The translations under genes and the position numbers were made by a program. A DNA stretch of 64,000 nt from CAWIOX01 sp963837775. Lineage in GTDB: Bacteria; Pseudomonadota; Gammaproteobacteria; Burkholderiales; Burkholderiaceae_D. The DNA is taken from the NCBI GenBank assembly GCA_963837775.1, contig CAWIOX010000030.1:186001-250000 (forward strand). Direction: 5' to 3'. Below the pieces are notes generated by a model. That model ran no database searches, was not told the origin of the DNA, and worked only from the letters and a program-made list of their open reading frames with translations. Numbering within the stretch: the stretch's first letter is position 1; the number at the start of each line of letters is the position of its first letter. This document shows, piece by piece, positions 1 to 8,669 of this stretch.

Positions 1-165
1 AGCAAAACGCGGCGCTGGTGGAGGAGGCGGCGGCCGCGGCCGACATCGCTGCAGGATCAGGCCGGCAATCTGGCGCAGGTGGTCAGCGTGTTCAAGCTCG
101 ATGGCAGGCAGGCTGACGCAGAGCTCTCTGCGCCATGGTCGCAGCGCCTGTCACGGCCAGCGTGA
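1..165 (+). CDS. Methyl-accepting chemotaxis protein, C-terminal end (5' partial, frameshifted)
   Basis: The first codons from base 3 read QNAALVEEAAAAA, the conserved end of the MCP signalling hairpin that contacts CheA/CheW. Near bases 42-46 the frame shifts by one; the following frame continues SLQDQAGNLAQVVSVFKLDG, the usual MCP tail, and stops at 163-165. Only the tail is in the window, so the ligand domain is unknown. The shift may be a sequence error, because both halves match the family perfectly. Confidence 0.75.
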   Translation, partial: SKTRRWWRRRRPRPTSLQDQAGNLAQVVSVFKLDGRQADAELSAPWSQRLSRPA

Positions 166-280
166 CGCAGCTTGCCGAGCGGCGACGCCATGCTGCGGCG
201 ACACGGGGATGGCCGCCAAGCCCGTTCAGTGCAAGCGCGTCGCCAACGGCCGGCAGTAGCGATGAATGGGAACGGTTTTA

Positions 281-520
281 GGGCTACAACGAAAAGGCTT
301 CAATCCCGCAACAGACACAAGTTAGGATCACGTGAAGCAGGCGTGAGAGTGATTTGCGAACAACACCGGGAAAGGAAGCTCAGACGCCGGCGTCAATTGA
401 ACTCTCACAATCCAAGACGGAACAGTTGTAAATTGATCAGATTTAAGGGGAGTATCATCAAAAATACCCGCTCTCCCGCATAGTTTCATTGGGGTATGTA
501 AATATACCCCCGTCACTATC
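281..520. repeat. Compound intergenic repeat, copy A
   Basis: This non-coding stretch between the chemoreceptor and the GGDEF/EAL gene is a diverged copy of 5384-5543 plus 7003-7093. Shared landmarks in order are GGGCTACAACG, GTGAAG, a GAGAGT...CTC(A/T)GAC hairpin core, TTGAACTCTCAC followed by ATCCAAG, CAGTT, and finally the small repeat at 447-520. I see no convincing gene in bases 166-610. Confidence 0.65.
447..520 (-). repeat. Dispersed AT-rich intergenic repeat, copy 1
   Basis: On the plus strand it begins GGGGAGTATCATCAAAAATAC and ends AAATATACCCCC, so the ends are near-inverted. The middle reads CCCGCA then AGTTTCATTGGGG. It is nearly identical to 7020-7093 and belongs to a family with at least eight members in this window. 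It lies about 90 bases past the stop of the minus-strand GGDEF/EAL gene. Confidence 0.8.
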
Positions 521-609
521 CGGGAGCGCTGGCAAGCCTTGGCAGGGCGCGGTTTCACGCGTTGGAACACGCTCGCCGCTCAGGTCGCGTCATGTTACCG
601 AGCAGCCGA

Positions 610-3600
610 TCATCCGGCTTGAAATGCATGATCCAATCCCGCCGCAAATTCCTCGAACTCGTCCAGCGGCAGCGGGCGGCTGAACAGATAGCCCTGGTAG
701 GCATGGCAGCCGTGGCGCGCGAGGAAGTCGCGCTGCGCCTCGGTTTCCACGCCTTCGGCGATCACCGCCAGCCCCAGGCTCTCGGCCAGGGCGATGATGG
801 TCTTGGCGATGGCGGCATCGTTGGGGTCGGTCAGGATGTCGCGCACGAAGACTGGTCGATCTTCAGCTGGTCCAGCGGCAGGCGCTTCAGGTAGGACAGC
901 GAGGAATAGCCGGTGCCGAAGTCGTCCAGCGAGAAGCCCACGCCCTGCGCCTTCAGCGCGCTCATCTTGGCGATGATGTCCTCCACGTTGTCGACCAGCA
1001 GGCTTTCGGTCAGTTCCAGCTTGAGCCGGTGCGGGTTGGCGCCGGTGCGCTGCCAGCACCGCCAGCACCTGCTCGACGAAATCCGGCTGGCGGAACTGGC
1101 GGGCGCTGACATTCACCGCCAGCGTCAGATGGGCCAGTCTCCGGCTGCGTGGCCCAGGCCGCCAGCTGGGCGCAGGCGGTTTCCAGCACCCAGTGGCCCA
1201 GCGGCAGGATCAGGCCGGTTTCCTCGGCCAGCGGAATGAACTCGGCCGGCGACACCATGCCGCGCTGCGGATGCTGCCAGCGCACCAGCGCTTCGGCCCC
1301 GGTGATGCGGCCTCGCCGTCCACCTGCGGCTGGTAGTACAGCAGGAACTGGTCTTTGCTGCAAGCGCCTCGCGCAGGTCCGCTTCCAGCGCGCGCGCGGC
1401 CGTGACCGCGGCCTGCATCTCCGGGTCGAAGAAGCGCAGGGTGTTGCGGCCTGCGGCCTTGGCCTGGTACATGGCCAGGTCGGCCTGCTTCAGCAGCTCG
1501 TCGATGCTCTCCTGGTGCTCGCCGAACAGGGTGACGCCGATGCTGGGCGTGCTGTGATGCTCGTAGCCGGCGAGCTGGTAGGGCTGGCTGAGGCGGCCAG
1601 AATTTTTTCGCCCACGGCTTCGGCCTGGGTGGCCGCTTCCAGCGCGTTCTCGCTCAGATCTTCCAGCATCACCACGAACTCGTCGCCGCCCAGGCGGGCC
1701 ACGGTGTCGCCTTCGCGCACGCAGGTGAGCAGGCGCTGGGCGACCTGCTGCAGCAGCAGGTCGCCCTTGTCATGGCCGAGGGTGTCGTTGAGCGTCTTGA
1801 AGTTGTCCAGATCGATGAACAGCAGCGCGCCTTCGCGCTGGTGCGGGCGCTGGCGGCCAGCGCCTGCTGCAGCCGGTCCATCAGCAGCCGGCGGTTGGGC
1901 AGGCGGGTCAGCGGGTCGTAGAAGGCCAGATTGTTGATCTCGTCCTCGGCCGCCTTGCGCTGCGGTGATGTCGGTGAAAGTGCCGACGTAATGGGTGACG
2001 GTCGCCGTCATCGGTCTTTCACCGCGGTGATGGTGAGCCATTCGGGGTAGATCTCGCCGTTCTTGCGCCGGTTCCAGATTTCGCCCTGCCATGCTCCGCT
2101 GCGCTGGATGCTTTCCCCATCGCGGCAAAAAAGGCGGCGTCGTGGCGCCCGAACTGAACAGCGCGGCGTCTGGCCCACGCTTCTTCCGCGGTGTAGCCGG
2201 TGATTCGGTGAAGGCCTGGTTGACCCGCAGGATCATGCGGCATCGGTGACGAACATGCCTTCCTGTGACTCGAAGGCGGTGGCGGCGATGCGCAGTTCCG
2301 CTTCGGCTTGCTTGCGCTCGGTGATGTCTTCCGCCGAGGACAGCGTCCCGATCACGGCGCCGGCGTCATTGTGCAGCAGGGTGTTGTTCCAGGCCATGAT
2401 GCGTTTCTGGCCAGCCGCATTGATGATGTGGTTTTCGTAATACGCCAGAGACTATTTCCCCGGACATCAGGCCGTTGAATACCCGGCGCACGGCATTGCG
2501 TTCTTCGGCCGGGACGTAAATTGTCGAACCAGTCGCTGCCGATCAGCGCAGTTTCGGGCTGGCCAAGCAGTTCCGCCCCTTTCCTGTTGATCATCGCAAT
2601 CCGGCCATCGCGGTCGAGGGCCATCAGCATGATGCCCGCAATGTCGAGATAGCCTTGCGCCCGGTCGCGTTCCCTGGCCAGTTCGGCGGTGCGCTCCAGC
2701 ACCTTGGCTTCCAGCGTATTGCGGGCTTTCTGGATGCTTTGGGCCATCCCGTTGAATGCGCCCGACAGGGCCGTGATCTCGCTGCTTTCTGCCGGGCCGA
2801 GCAGCGCCCGCACCGACAGATCGCCGGTACCCAGCTGGCTGGCGGTTTCCGACAGCGCTTGCAGCGGCCGGGTCAGGCGGCGGGCAGCCAGGCTGATCAG
2901 TATCAGCGCAAGCAGCGTGAGCAAGAGGCCGGCGATAGCAGCGTGCTGGCGCGTCCCTGCAGTTCGCCCAGTGCGTCGTCCTTGCGCGAATAGTGCATCA
3001 GGGTCCAGCCCTGGCTGCCGCTGAGCTGCAGATGGCGGTAAACCACCAGCAAGGCTTCGCCGTTGGCATCGGTTTCCAGCAGTGTCCCTTCAAATCCTGC
3101 GGCCACCTGAGGGTTCCGCTTGAAGCTCTCCTGTTCCGGGCTGATGCTCGGAAAGCGCGCCAGAACTTGTCCCGCAGGATCAAGCAGCAGGGTGGTGCCA
3201 TGCTTGTTGGCCGTTGGCGTTTCTTCCAGAAAGCCTTCGTTAATAAACTGTTGCAGATCAACGTAGGCGATCAGAATCCCGACCAGTTTGCCATTCGGGT
3301 AGCCGTCGTCATCGAGTGCGTGTATTTGCCGCGTGATGGCCAACGCCGCAGTGCCGTCCGGGCCGGTCAATTGCTCGATCATCTCGGCGGCGCCCGGTTG
3401 TGCGGCACGCTTGATCAGGGCCGGATCATGAAATGTGCGTCCCGGCTCGCCTGCCACGCTGCTGGCCCGTATCAGGCTGCTGGCCGGGTCCGCGATAAGC
3501 AGGTGCTGATAACGATCCGGGTAGGCGCGCTGCAGGCGTTCGACGATCCGGTCAAAGTCATGTTGAACAGATCGAGCCCGATTTCCAGTTGTTGCGAGAG

Positions 3601-3849
3601 TGACTTGTTTTCAGAAAACACCAGAACGTCGCCGCGCCGCTCCTTGATGCCTTTGGCGATCAGCGTGTACTGCAGGTCGGCCTTGACTTCAAGGATGCGC
3701 ATCGCTTCGGCCAGACGCTGATCGCTGGCGCCGATCAGGCCGAACTGGGGCAGGCCAAAGTACCAGAGCGAAAACAGGATGCCGATGGCGACCAGGAACA
3801 GTGCGCCGAAATACGCGCTAATCCGGTTTGAGAAGGAGGAATTCATCAC
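610..3849 (-). pseudogene. dCache/HAMP/PAS/GGDEF/EAL c-di-GMP signalling protein, broken by about ten frameshifts
   Basis: Reading leftwards from the ATG at 3849 through all three minus frames reconstructs one long protein. It has an N-terminal membrane segment and a periplasmic sensor region of about 300 residues (3849-2950), a second membrane segment and HAMP (2924-2700), a PAS domain with LDRDGRIAMINRKG, two further PAS-like stretches (2470-2030), GGDEF with ARLGGDEFVVM (1700-1670), and EAL with ITGAEALVRWQHP (1330-1290), DDFGTGYSSL and AEGVETEAQ. It ends at 610. Such proteins make and/or break c-di-GMP. The catalytic motifs are intact while the frame changes roughly every 300 bases, which suggests sequence errors or very recent decay. 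Only 11 bases separate it from the upstream substrate-binding protein, suggesting co-transcription. Confidence 0.75.
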
Positions 3850-3860
3850 GGGCGTGGGGC

Positions 3861-5025
3861 CTATTCTTCGTAGTCGAAACTGCCGACTTGAAATGAGCGT
3901 GCCTCGGCCATGACCCGTGTCAGGCCGTCATAGGCAAATGCCGCCTCGACGTTTTTCCATTTTCCGCCTGCAGGCAGTTTCCCCAGCCCGCTCAGGAACT
4001 GGTATGCGTTATTCAGCGGGTGAGCGCCGGGGCTGTGCAGGATGACCGGGGCCGATGGAATATCGAGAATTTCACGGTGGGTGATGGCGCCAATCTGGGC
4101 CGCCGAAAGCGCCGCAGGTTTTCCGGAAAAGGCTGCGCTGTCGGCCATCGCCCAGCGTGCGGCCTAGTCGACATTGCGCTGGGAGCCGCGCATCCATCGG
4201 ATCGCGCGCAAGAAACCGGCCACGACATGGCGCGCGGCCTGCGGCGAGCGCTTTCAAAGTCCCGCTCGATCACGAAGTAATCGGTACTCAAGCCACGGAA
4301 CACGATATGGTTCTTGTTGCTGTTTTTCAGCGCGATCGAGGGGGCCGGTTCCCATGCGGCAAAGGCATCGATGTCGCCACGCTCCAGCGCGTCCGGCATG
4401 TCATCGATGCGCAGTGCAACCAGCTTGACCCGGGTTTCGTCCAGGCCGGCCGAGGCCAGTCCCTGCAGCAGGGTGTGATGGGCGCTGGATGCCTCGACAT
4501 AGCCGATACGCTTGCCGGCCAGGCCGCGCGCCTGGGTATCGCCCTTGGTGACGATGGCGGTCGAGGTTTGCTTGACCAGTCCGGCGATCCAGACATTGCC
4601 GCCGGCGGCGGCCAGGATGGTCGGCATGTCGCCCAGCAGGCCCGCCTCGAGGCGCCGCTCGGCCAACAGGGCGACCATGTCGGCGCCGCGCCGGAACGGG
4701 TGCGTTTTCAGCGGCTGTCTGCTGTCTGCCAGCGCTTTTTTCAGGATGCGGTCGCGCCGCATGACCGCACTGATGACGCCGGACGGGTAGCCCAGCGGCT
4801 GGACGCCAAGATCAACTGCCGGCGAGGCGGGCGCCAGTCCGTAGCGATCGAAGTATTCTTCTGCGCCTGATGTTGCGGGAAAGCACAGCGCCAGCACGCC
4901 GGCAGCAAGAAGATGGCGCGTGATGCATCGGGCGGGTCCGGTTTTGAGCCGCGCGTTGCTGTGGCCAGCGCGGTCCGGATGATCCCGGTCTTGACGGAGT
5001 CCTGCGCAAGGATGGGTGAAGCCAT
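3861..5025 (-). CDS. NitT/TauT-type ABC transporter substrate-binding protein (two frameshifts)
   Basis: The core (4897-4150) shows the family pattern: LGVQPLGYPSGVISAVMRRD, a GDMPTILAAA stretch, LAGKRIGYVEASSAHHTLLQ and DAFAAWEPAPSIAL, typical of nitrate/sulfonate/taurine periplasmic binding proteins. A start at 5025 (ATG, after AGGGAATACACC) gives a hydrophilic lead that runs, after one shift near 4912, into RHLLAAGVLALCFPATSGA, a Tat-like or Sec signal. A second shift near 4170 leads to the end MADSAAFSGKPAALSAAQIG and the stop at 3861. No permease or ATPase gene is nearby. The next gene is a c-di-GMP sensor, so this protein may feed a signal rather than transport; that is inference. Confidence 0.7.
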
Positions 5026-5316
5026 GTGGTGTATTCCCTGGAAAGGATCTAATGTTGCCCTGATACTACTATTTTTTGGCGGCTGGTGGTGGTCATCCGG
5101 CCCCGCCGGATGCTGGTTTTACAGCTTGCTTATTCGATTCCGACCGATGGGCGGATATTCGTACGGCGCATGGCCGACGCCGGCTTATGGATTTCTGTTC
5201 GGCGGGACCGCTTAATGTTTTCCAAGCTGGTCTGAACAGTCCTATTTTGGTTACTGTTCAGCCGGCTATGGTGGAGCCTCGGTTTTGCTGTGGATCGTTG
5301 CAGAGTAGTGCCGCAG
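5026..5316. other. Intergenic stretch without a recognisable gene
   Basis: The sequence between the substrate-binding protein start and the hairpin cluster carries only short open frames with no family resemblance and no Shine-Dalgarno sequence. The promoter of the substrate-binding protein and sensor pair should lie at its left end. Confidence 0.4.
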
Positions 5317-5382
5317 TTTATTCGGGGTCGGAGTTTTTTTTCGCAGCGTTCTATCGCGAAAATTACTCTGACCCCGAATAAA
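5317..5382. repeat. Long hairpin with GGGGTCRGAGT arms (first)
   Basis: TTTATTCGGGGTCGGAGT at 5317 pairs with ACTCTGACCCCGAATAAA ending at 5382, giving a stem of about 27 bp around a short spacer. The GGGGTCAGAGT core resembles sequences seen near REP-associated transposons in other proteobacteria (from memory). A second, related hairpin follows at 5446-5494. Confidence 0.7.
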
Positions 5383-5383
5383 C

Positions 5384-5543
5384 GGGCTACAACGTAGAGG
5401 CCTCACACCGAATTTTTACTGATTTCACTCCGAAACCGTGAAGTCGGGGTCAGAGTAATTTTCGCAAAAAACCGCGAAAAAAAACTCTGACCCCAGCTTC
5501 ACTTGAACTCTCACTATCCAAGGCTGAGCAGTTACCTATTTTT
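5384..5543. repeat. Compound intergenic repeat, copy B, left part (interrupted by IS66)
   Basis: This matches copy A (281-446) in order: GGGCTACAACG, a GTGAAG before the hairpin core, then TTGAACTCTCAC followed by ATCCAAG and CAGTT. The match breaks at base 5543, exactly where the insertion-sequence terminal repeat begins, and resumes at 7003. Confidence 0.65.
5446..5494. repeat. Hairpin with GGGGTCAGAGT arms (second)
   Basis: GGGGTCAGAGTAATTTTCGC is followed after about eight bases by GCGAAAA and ACTCTGACCCC, an almost perfect inverted repeat. The corresponding part of copy A (about 327-385) keeps the same layout with degraded arms. Confidence 0.7.
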
Positions 5544-7002
5544 GTAACTCCCTAGGTACCCGAATTCGAACCATCTCGCTATCCTAATGTCCATCGTCCA
5601 TGGATGCCAAAGACCGACGGATCGCAGAGCTTGAGGCAGCCCTCGCGGCGCGTGATGCGCTCATTGCCAGGCTATCGGCCCGGATCGATGAACTGGAACG
5701 TCGTCTGGACTTAAACAGCACCAACAGTTCAAAGCCGCCCGGCAGCGATGGCTTAAGAAAGCCGGCACCGCAAAGTTTGCGCGAAAAAAGCGGCAAGCCA
5801 AGCGGCGGGCAACCTGGGCACCGGGGCGACACACTCAAACAAGTGGCGCAGCCAGATTTGGTGATCTCGCATGCGATCACGCACTGCCCGCACTGCGCCA
5901 CCGATCTGCAAAAAAGCGCCGTCGTTGGCATCAGGAAACGGCAGGTTTTTGACATTCCGGAACCGCAGATCCATGTGACCGAACACCAGGCGCATATCAA
6001 GCGTTGTCCCTGCTGCGATACGCACGTGATGGCCGACTTTCCGCAAGATGTCCGGGCACCGGCGCAATACGGCCCCCGCGTCAAGACACTGGCGGTGTAT
6101 CTGCACCAGCAGCAAATGATTCCTGAAGACCGGTTGCAGGTGCTATTTCAGGATGTGTTTGGCCTGTCCATCAGCACGGCCACCCTGACTGGCAACAGTA
6201 TTGCATTTGCAGAAAAAGTGACTCCATTGACACACCTCATTTTGGAACAATTGCGCAAGGCGCCGGTGAAGCATCTGGATGAGTCCGGCTTGCGCGTGGC
6301 GGCAAAGCTGCACTGGTTACACGTGCTGTGCAATGAGCAATGGACCTATTACCGGGTCGCCGAAAAGCGCGGCGACCTGCCGCAAGGCCTCACGGGCATA
6401 CTGGTCCACGATCACTTCAAGCCGTATTACACGCTGGCCGATGTGGATCACAGCCTGTGCGGCGCCCACCATCTGCGCGAACTCAAGGGCCTGGAAGAGA
6501 TCGACCAGGAACCCTGGGCCGGATCAATGACCAGGCTGCTCAAGTCGGCATGCCACCTGAGCCACCAGGGCGCGGTGTGCGCGGCCAGAATCGCGCGCAT
6601 CCGGCGTCTCTATGACGCCATCGTGGAACAGGGCGTGTTCTTTCACGAACGGCAGCCCCCCTTGCAGACAGGGCTGCGGGGCCGCCAGAAACATCGTCCT
6701 GGCCACAATCTGGCGATTCGTCTGCGCGATTACAAAGAAGACGCGCTGCGCTTCTTGTCCAACATCCACGTTCCCTTCACCAACAATCAGGCCGAGCAGG
6801 ATGTGCGCATGATCAAGGTTAAACAGAAAATCAGTGGCGGCTTTCGTACCCTGTCAGGGGCGCAAGTGTTCGCCATCACGCGAACATTCCTCTCCACCAT
6901 GCGCAAACAGGGCGTCAACCTGTTTCAGGCAATATTGAATCCGACTCTTGCAAATTTCTCGTGCGAATGTAAGTGAGGGCGGCGAGGTACCTGGGGAGTT
7001 AC
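5544..7002 (+). mobile_element. IS66-family (ISBst12-type) insertion sequence
   Basis: The left end is GTAACTCCCTAGGTACC at 5544-5560; the right end at 6986-7002 reads GTAACTCCCCAGGTACC on the other strand, a 17-bp inverted repeat with one mismatch. The ends start with GTAA as is usual for IS66 elements. One transposase gene fills the element; no accessory tnpA/tnpB genes are present, as in the ISBst12 subgroup. The flanking 8-mers (CTATTTTT and TATTATTT) are similar but not an exact target duplication. Confidence 0.85.
5600..6976 (+). CDS. IS66-family transposase
   Basis: This 458-residue protein starts with a coiled-coil (residues 1-38, RIAELEAALAARDALIARL) and continues SSKPPGSDG, the standard IS66 N-terminal motif. 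A zinc-finger-like CPHC...CPCC region (about 95-140) follows. The catalytic core includes HLDESGLRV (first Asp region, about 225), VHDHFKPYY (second Asp, about 265) and NNQAEQDVRM (Glu, about 400). The C-terminus is intact with IS66 mini-domain features (GGFRTLSGAQ). The gene appears full length and likely functional. Confidence 0.93.
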   Translation: MDAKDRRIAELEAALAARDALIARLSARIDELERRLDLNSTNSSKPPGSDGLRKPAPQSLREKSGKPSGGQPGHRGDTLKQVAQPDLVISHAITHCPHCATDLQKSAVVGIRKRQVFDIPEPQIHVTEHQAHIKRCPCCDTHVMADFPQDVRAPAQYGPRVKTLAVYLHQQQMIPEDRLQVLFQDVFGLSISTATLTGNSIAFAEKVTPLTHLILEQLRKAPVKHLDESGLRVAAKLHWLHVLCNEQWTYYRVAEKRGDLPQGLTGILVHDHFKPYYTLADVDHSLCGAHHLRELKGLEEIDQEPWAGSMTRLLKSACHLSHQGAVCAARIARIRRLYDAIVEQGVFFHERQPPLQTGLRGRQKHRPGHNLAIRLRDYKEDALRFLSNIHVPFTNNQAEQDVRMIKVKQKISGGFRTLSGAQVFAITRTFLSTMRKQGVNLFQAILNPTLANFSCECK

Positions 7003-7019
7003 TATTATTTAATTAAATC

Positions 7020-7093
7020 GGGGAGTATCATCAAAAATACGGGGCTTCCCGCACAGTTTCATTGGGGTATGTAAATATACCCCCGCCACTATA
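7020..7093 (-). repeat. Dispersed AT-rich intergenic repeat, copy 2 (right part of compound repeat B)
   Basis: It begins GGGGAGTATCATC and ends AAATATACCCCC on the plus strand, almost identical to 447-520. It lies between the IS66 right end and the stop codon of the mocR gene at 7111. Confidence 0.8.
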
Positions 7094-7110
7094 TGGGAGC
7101 GCCGAAAGCC

Positions 7111-8553
7111 TTATTTGCGGCCGATTTCACGCTCCAGGAACGCCATCACCTCCGGGTCGGACAGGGTCGCGACGTTCAGGCGCATGCGGCGCGACGGCAG
7201 CTGGCTGGGCGAGAACAGGCAGCCGGGAGCCAGCAGGATGCCTTCATTCATCGCCTTTTCGGCCAGCACATTGGTGTCGCAGCCGGTGTCGGCCCAGATA
7301 AACATGCCGGCCGGGGTGCTGATGTCGATCGTCATGCCGATGTTCTCCAGCCACTTGATGCTGTTGTCGCGCACCGCGTCGAGCCGGCTGCGCAGGCGCT
7401 CGGTGTGCTTGCGGTAGTGGCCTTCGGACAGGATCTTGTAGACCACGCGCTCGCCGATTTCGCTCGAGGTCAGCGCGGTCAGCATCTTGCGGTCCGACAG
7501 CAGCTGGGCCCGCTCGCGCGAGGTGGCGATGAAGCCGACGCGCAGATTGGCGGCCAGCGTCTTGGAAAAGCCGCCGAGGTAAATCACCCGGTTCAGCTGG
7601 TCGAGCGACGCGATGCGGGCCGCCGGCTGCACCCCGCTGCCGGGGTGCATGTCGCAATAGATGTCGTCTTCGACGATGATGAAGTCGTGTTCCTCGGCCA
7701 GCTTCAGCACCTGGAACGCCTTCGCGGTCGAGAGCGAGGTCGAGGTCGGATTGTGCATTACCGAATTGATCACATACAGCTTGGGTTTGTGCAGCGCGGC
7801 CAGTTCCGTCAGTTTCGCGATGTCGGGGCCGTCCGGCAGGCGCGGGATGCCGATCACCTTGGCGCCCAGCATCGCGAACGAGCCGAACATCAGGAACCAG
7901 GCCGGATCGTCGACGAAGATGGTGTCGCCCGGCTGCGTGAACTGGCGCGCGACCAGGTCCAGCGCCTGCGTGACGCCGGAGGTGGTGATGATTTGCTCCG
8001 GCGTGGCGGCGATTTCCAGCGCCGCCAGTTTCAGCTGCAATTGCTGGCGCAGCGGCAAGAATCCTTGCGGCGTGCCGTAATGCAGCAGCAGGTTCTGGTG
8101 CTGGCGGCTGACTGCGCGCAGGCCGTTGGCGATCAGCTCGCCGTCCAGCCAGTCGTGCGGCAGCAGCCCGATGCCGGGCATTTTTTGCGGCGGCGTCTGG
8201 CGGAACATGCTGCGCACCAGCCACGCCACGTCGAACTGCGGCGGCGCGCTGCTGGGAGGGTGATGCGGATCGATCGCCGTCAGCAGCGGCGCCCGTTCCC
8301 GCACATAAAAGCCGGAGCCGCGGCGCGATTCCAGATAACCCTTGGCCACCAGCCGGTCATACGCTTCGACCACGGTAAAGCGCGACACCGCACTGGTGTC
8401 GGCGAACTGGCGGATCGACGGCATGCGCGCGCCGGTGCGCAGCAGCTTGTCGTCGATGCGCGACTCGACCGAGCGCACGATCTGCTCGACCAGCGATGCG
8501 CCCGATTCGCGCGAGAGATGTTGCGGCATGTACATAGTTCGCTCCGGTTTCAA
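7111..8553 (-). CDS. MocR-family transcriptional regulator (GntR HTH plus aminotransferase-like domain)
   Basis: The 480-residue protein joins a GntR winged helix (residues about 18-85, RMPSIRQFADTSAVSRFTVV and KGYLESRRGSGFYV) to a fold-type I PLP domain with a PLP-binding lysine in GGFSKTLAANLR near residue 331. MocR proteins use the PLP domain to sense vitamin B6 or an amino-acid adduct. It is transcribed divergently from the dehydratase operon, so it is the likely regulator of that operon. A downstream in-frame ATG (MYMPQHLS, 8535) is an alternative start. Confidence 0.9.
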   Translation of the reverse strand: MKPERTMYMPQHLSRESGASLVEQIVRSVESRIDDKLLRTGARMPSIRQFADTSAVSRFTVVEAYDRLVAKGYLESRRGSGFYVRERAPLLTAIDPHHPPSSAPPQFDVAWLVRSMFRQTPPQKMPGIGLLPHDWLDGELIANGLRAVSRQHQNLLLHYGTPQGFLPLRQQLQLKLAALEIAATPEQIITTSGVTQALDLVARQFTQPGDTIFVDDPAWFLMFGSFAMLGAKVIGIPRLPDGPDIAKLTELAALHKPKLYVINSVMHNPTSTSLSTAKAFQVLKLAEEHDFIIVEDDIYCDMHPGSGVQPAARIASLDQLNRVIYLGGFSKTLAANLRVGFIATSRERAQLLSDRKMLTALTSSEIGERVVYKILSEGHYRKHTERLRSRLDAVRDNSIKWLENIGMTIDISTPAGMFIWADTGCDTNVLAEKAMNEGILLAPGCLFSPSQLPSRRMRLNVATLSDPEVMAFLEREIGRK

Positions 8554-8554
8554 G

Positions 8555-8625
8555 AACTGTATCGGCCAGCTGGCCAGTACAGTCGATGGATTTATATGAT
8601 CAATTGTACTGGTACTGTATTGGTT
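8555..8625. promoter_or_regulatory. Candidate MocR operator / divergent promoter region
   Basis: Bases 8556-8583 are a near-perfect palindrome: ACTGTA, two bases, GGCCAG|CTGGCC, two bases, TACAGT. An ACTGTAT(C/T)GG unit occurs at 8556 and again at 8614, and GTACTGGTACTG lies between. Mixed direct and inverted repeats of this kind are usual for MocR regulators. The site is centred between the two divergent start codons. Confidence 0.65.
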
Positions 8626-8669
8626 TTGTCGATTAGCATGAAGACATCGCCTTCATTTCCGGAATCAAC

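Noticed and set aside
172..570. Open frames of 80-103 codons on both strands between the chemoreceptor and the GGDEF/EAL gene
   Set aside because: They overlap the compound repeat, have no ribosome site and no family resemblance.
5310..5500. CRISPR-like repeats
   Set aside because: The repeated units are inverted and unequal with no regular spacers, and no cas gene is present.
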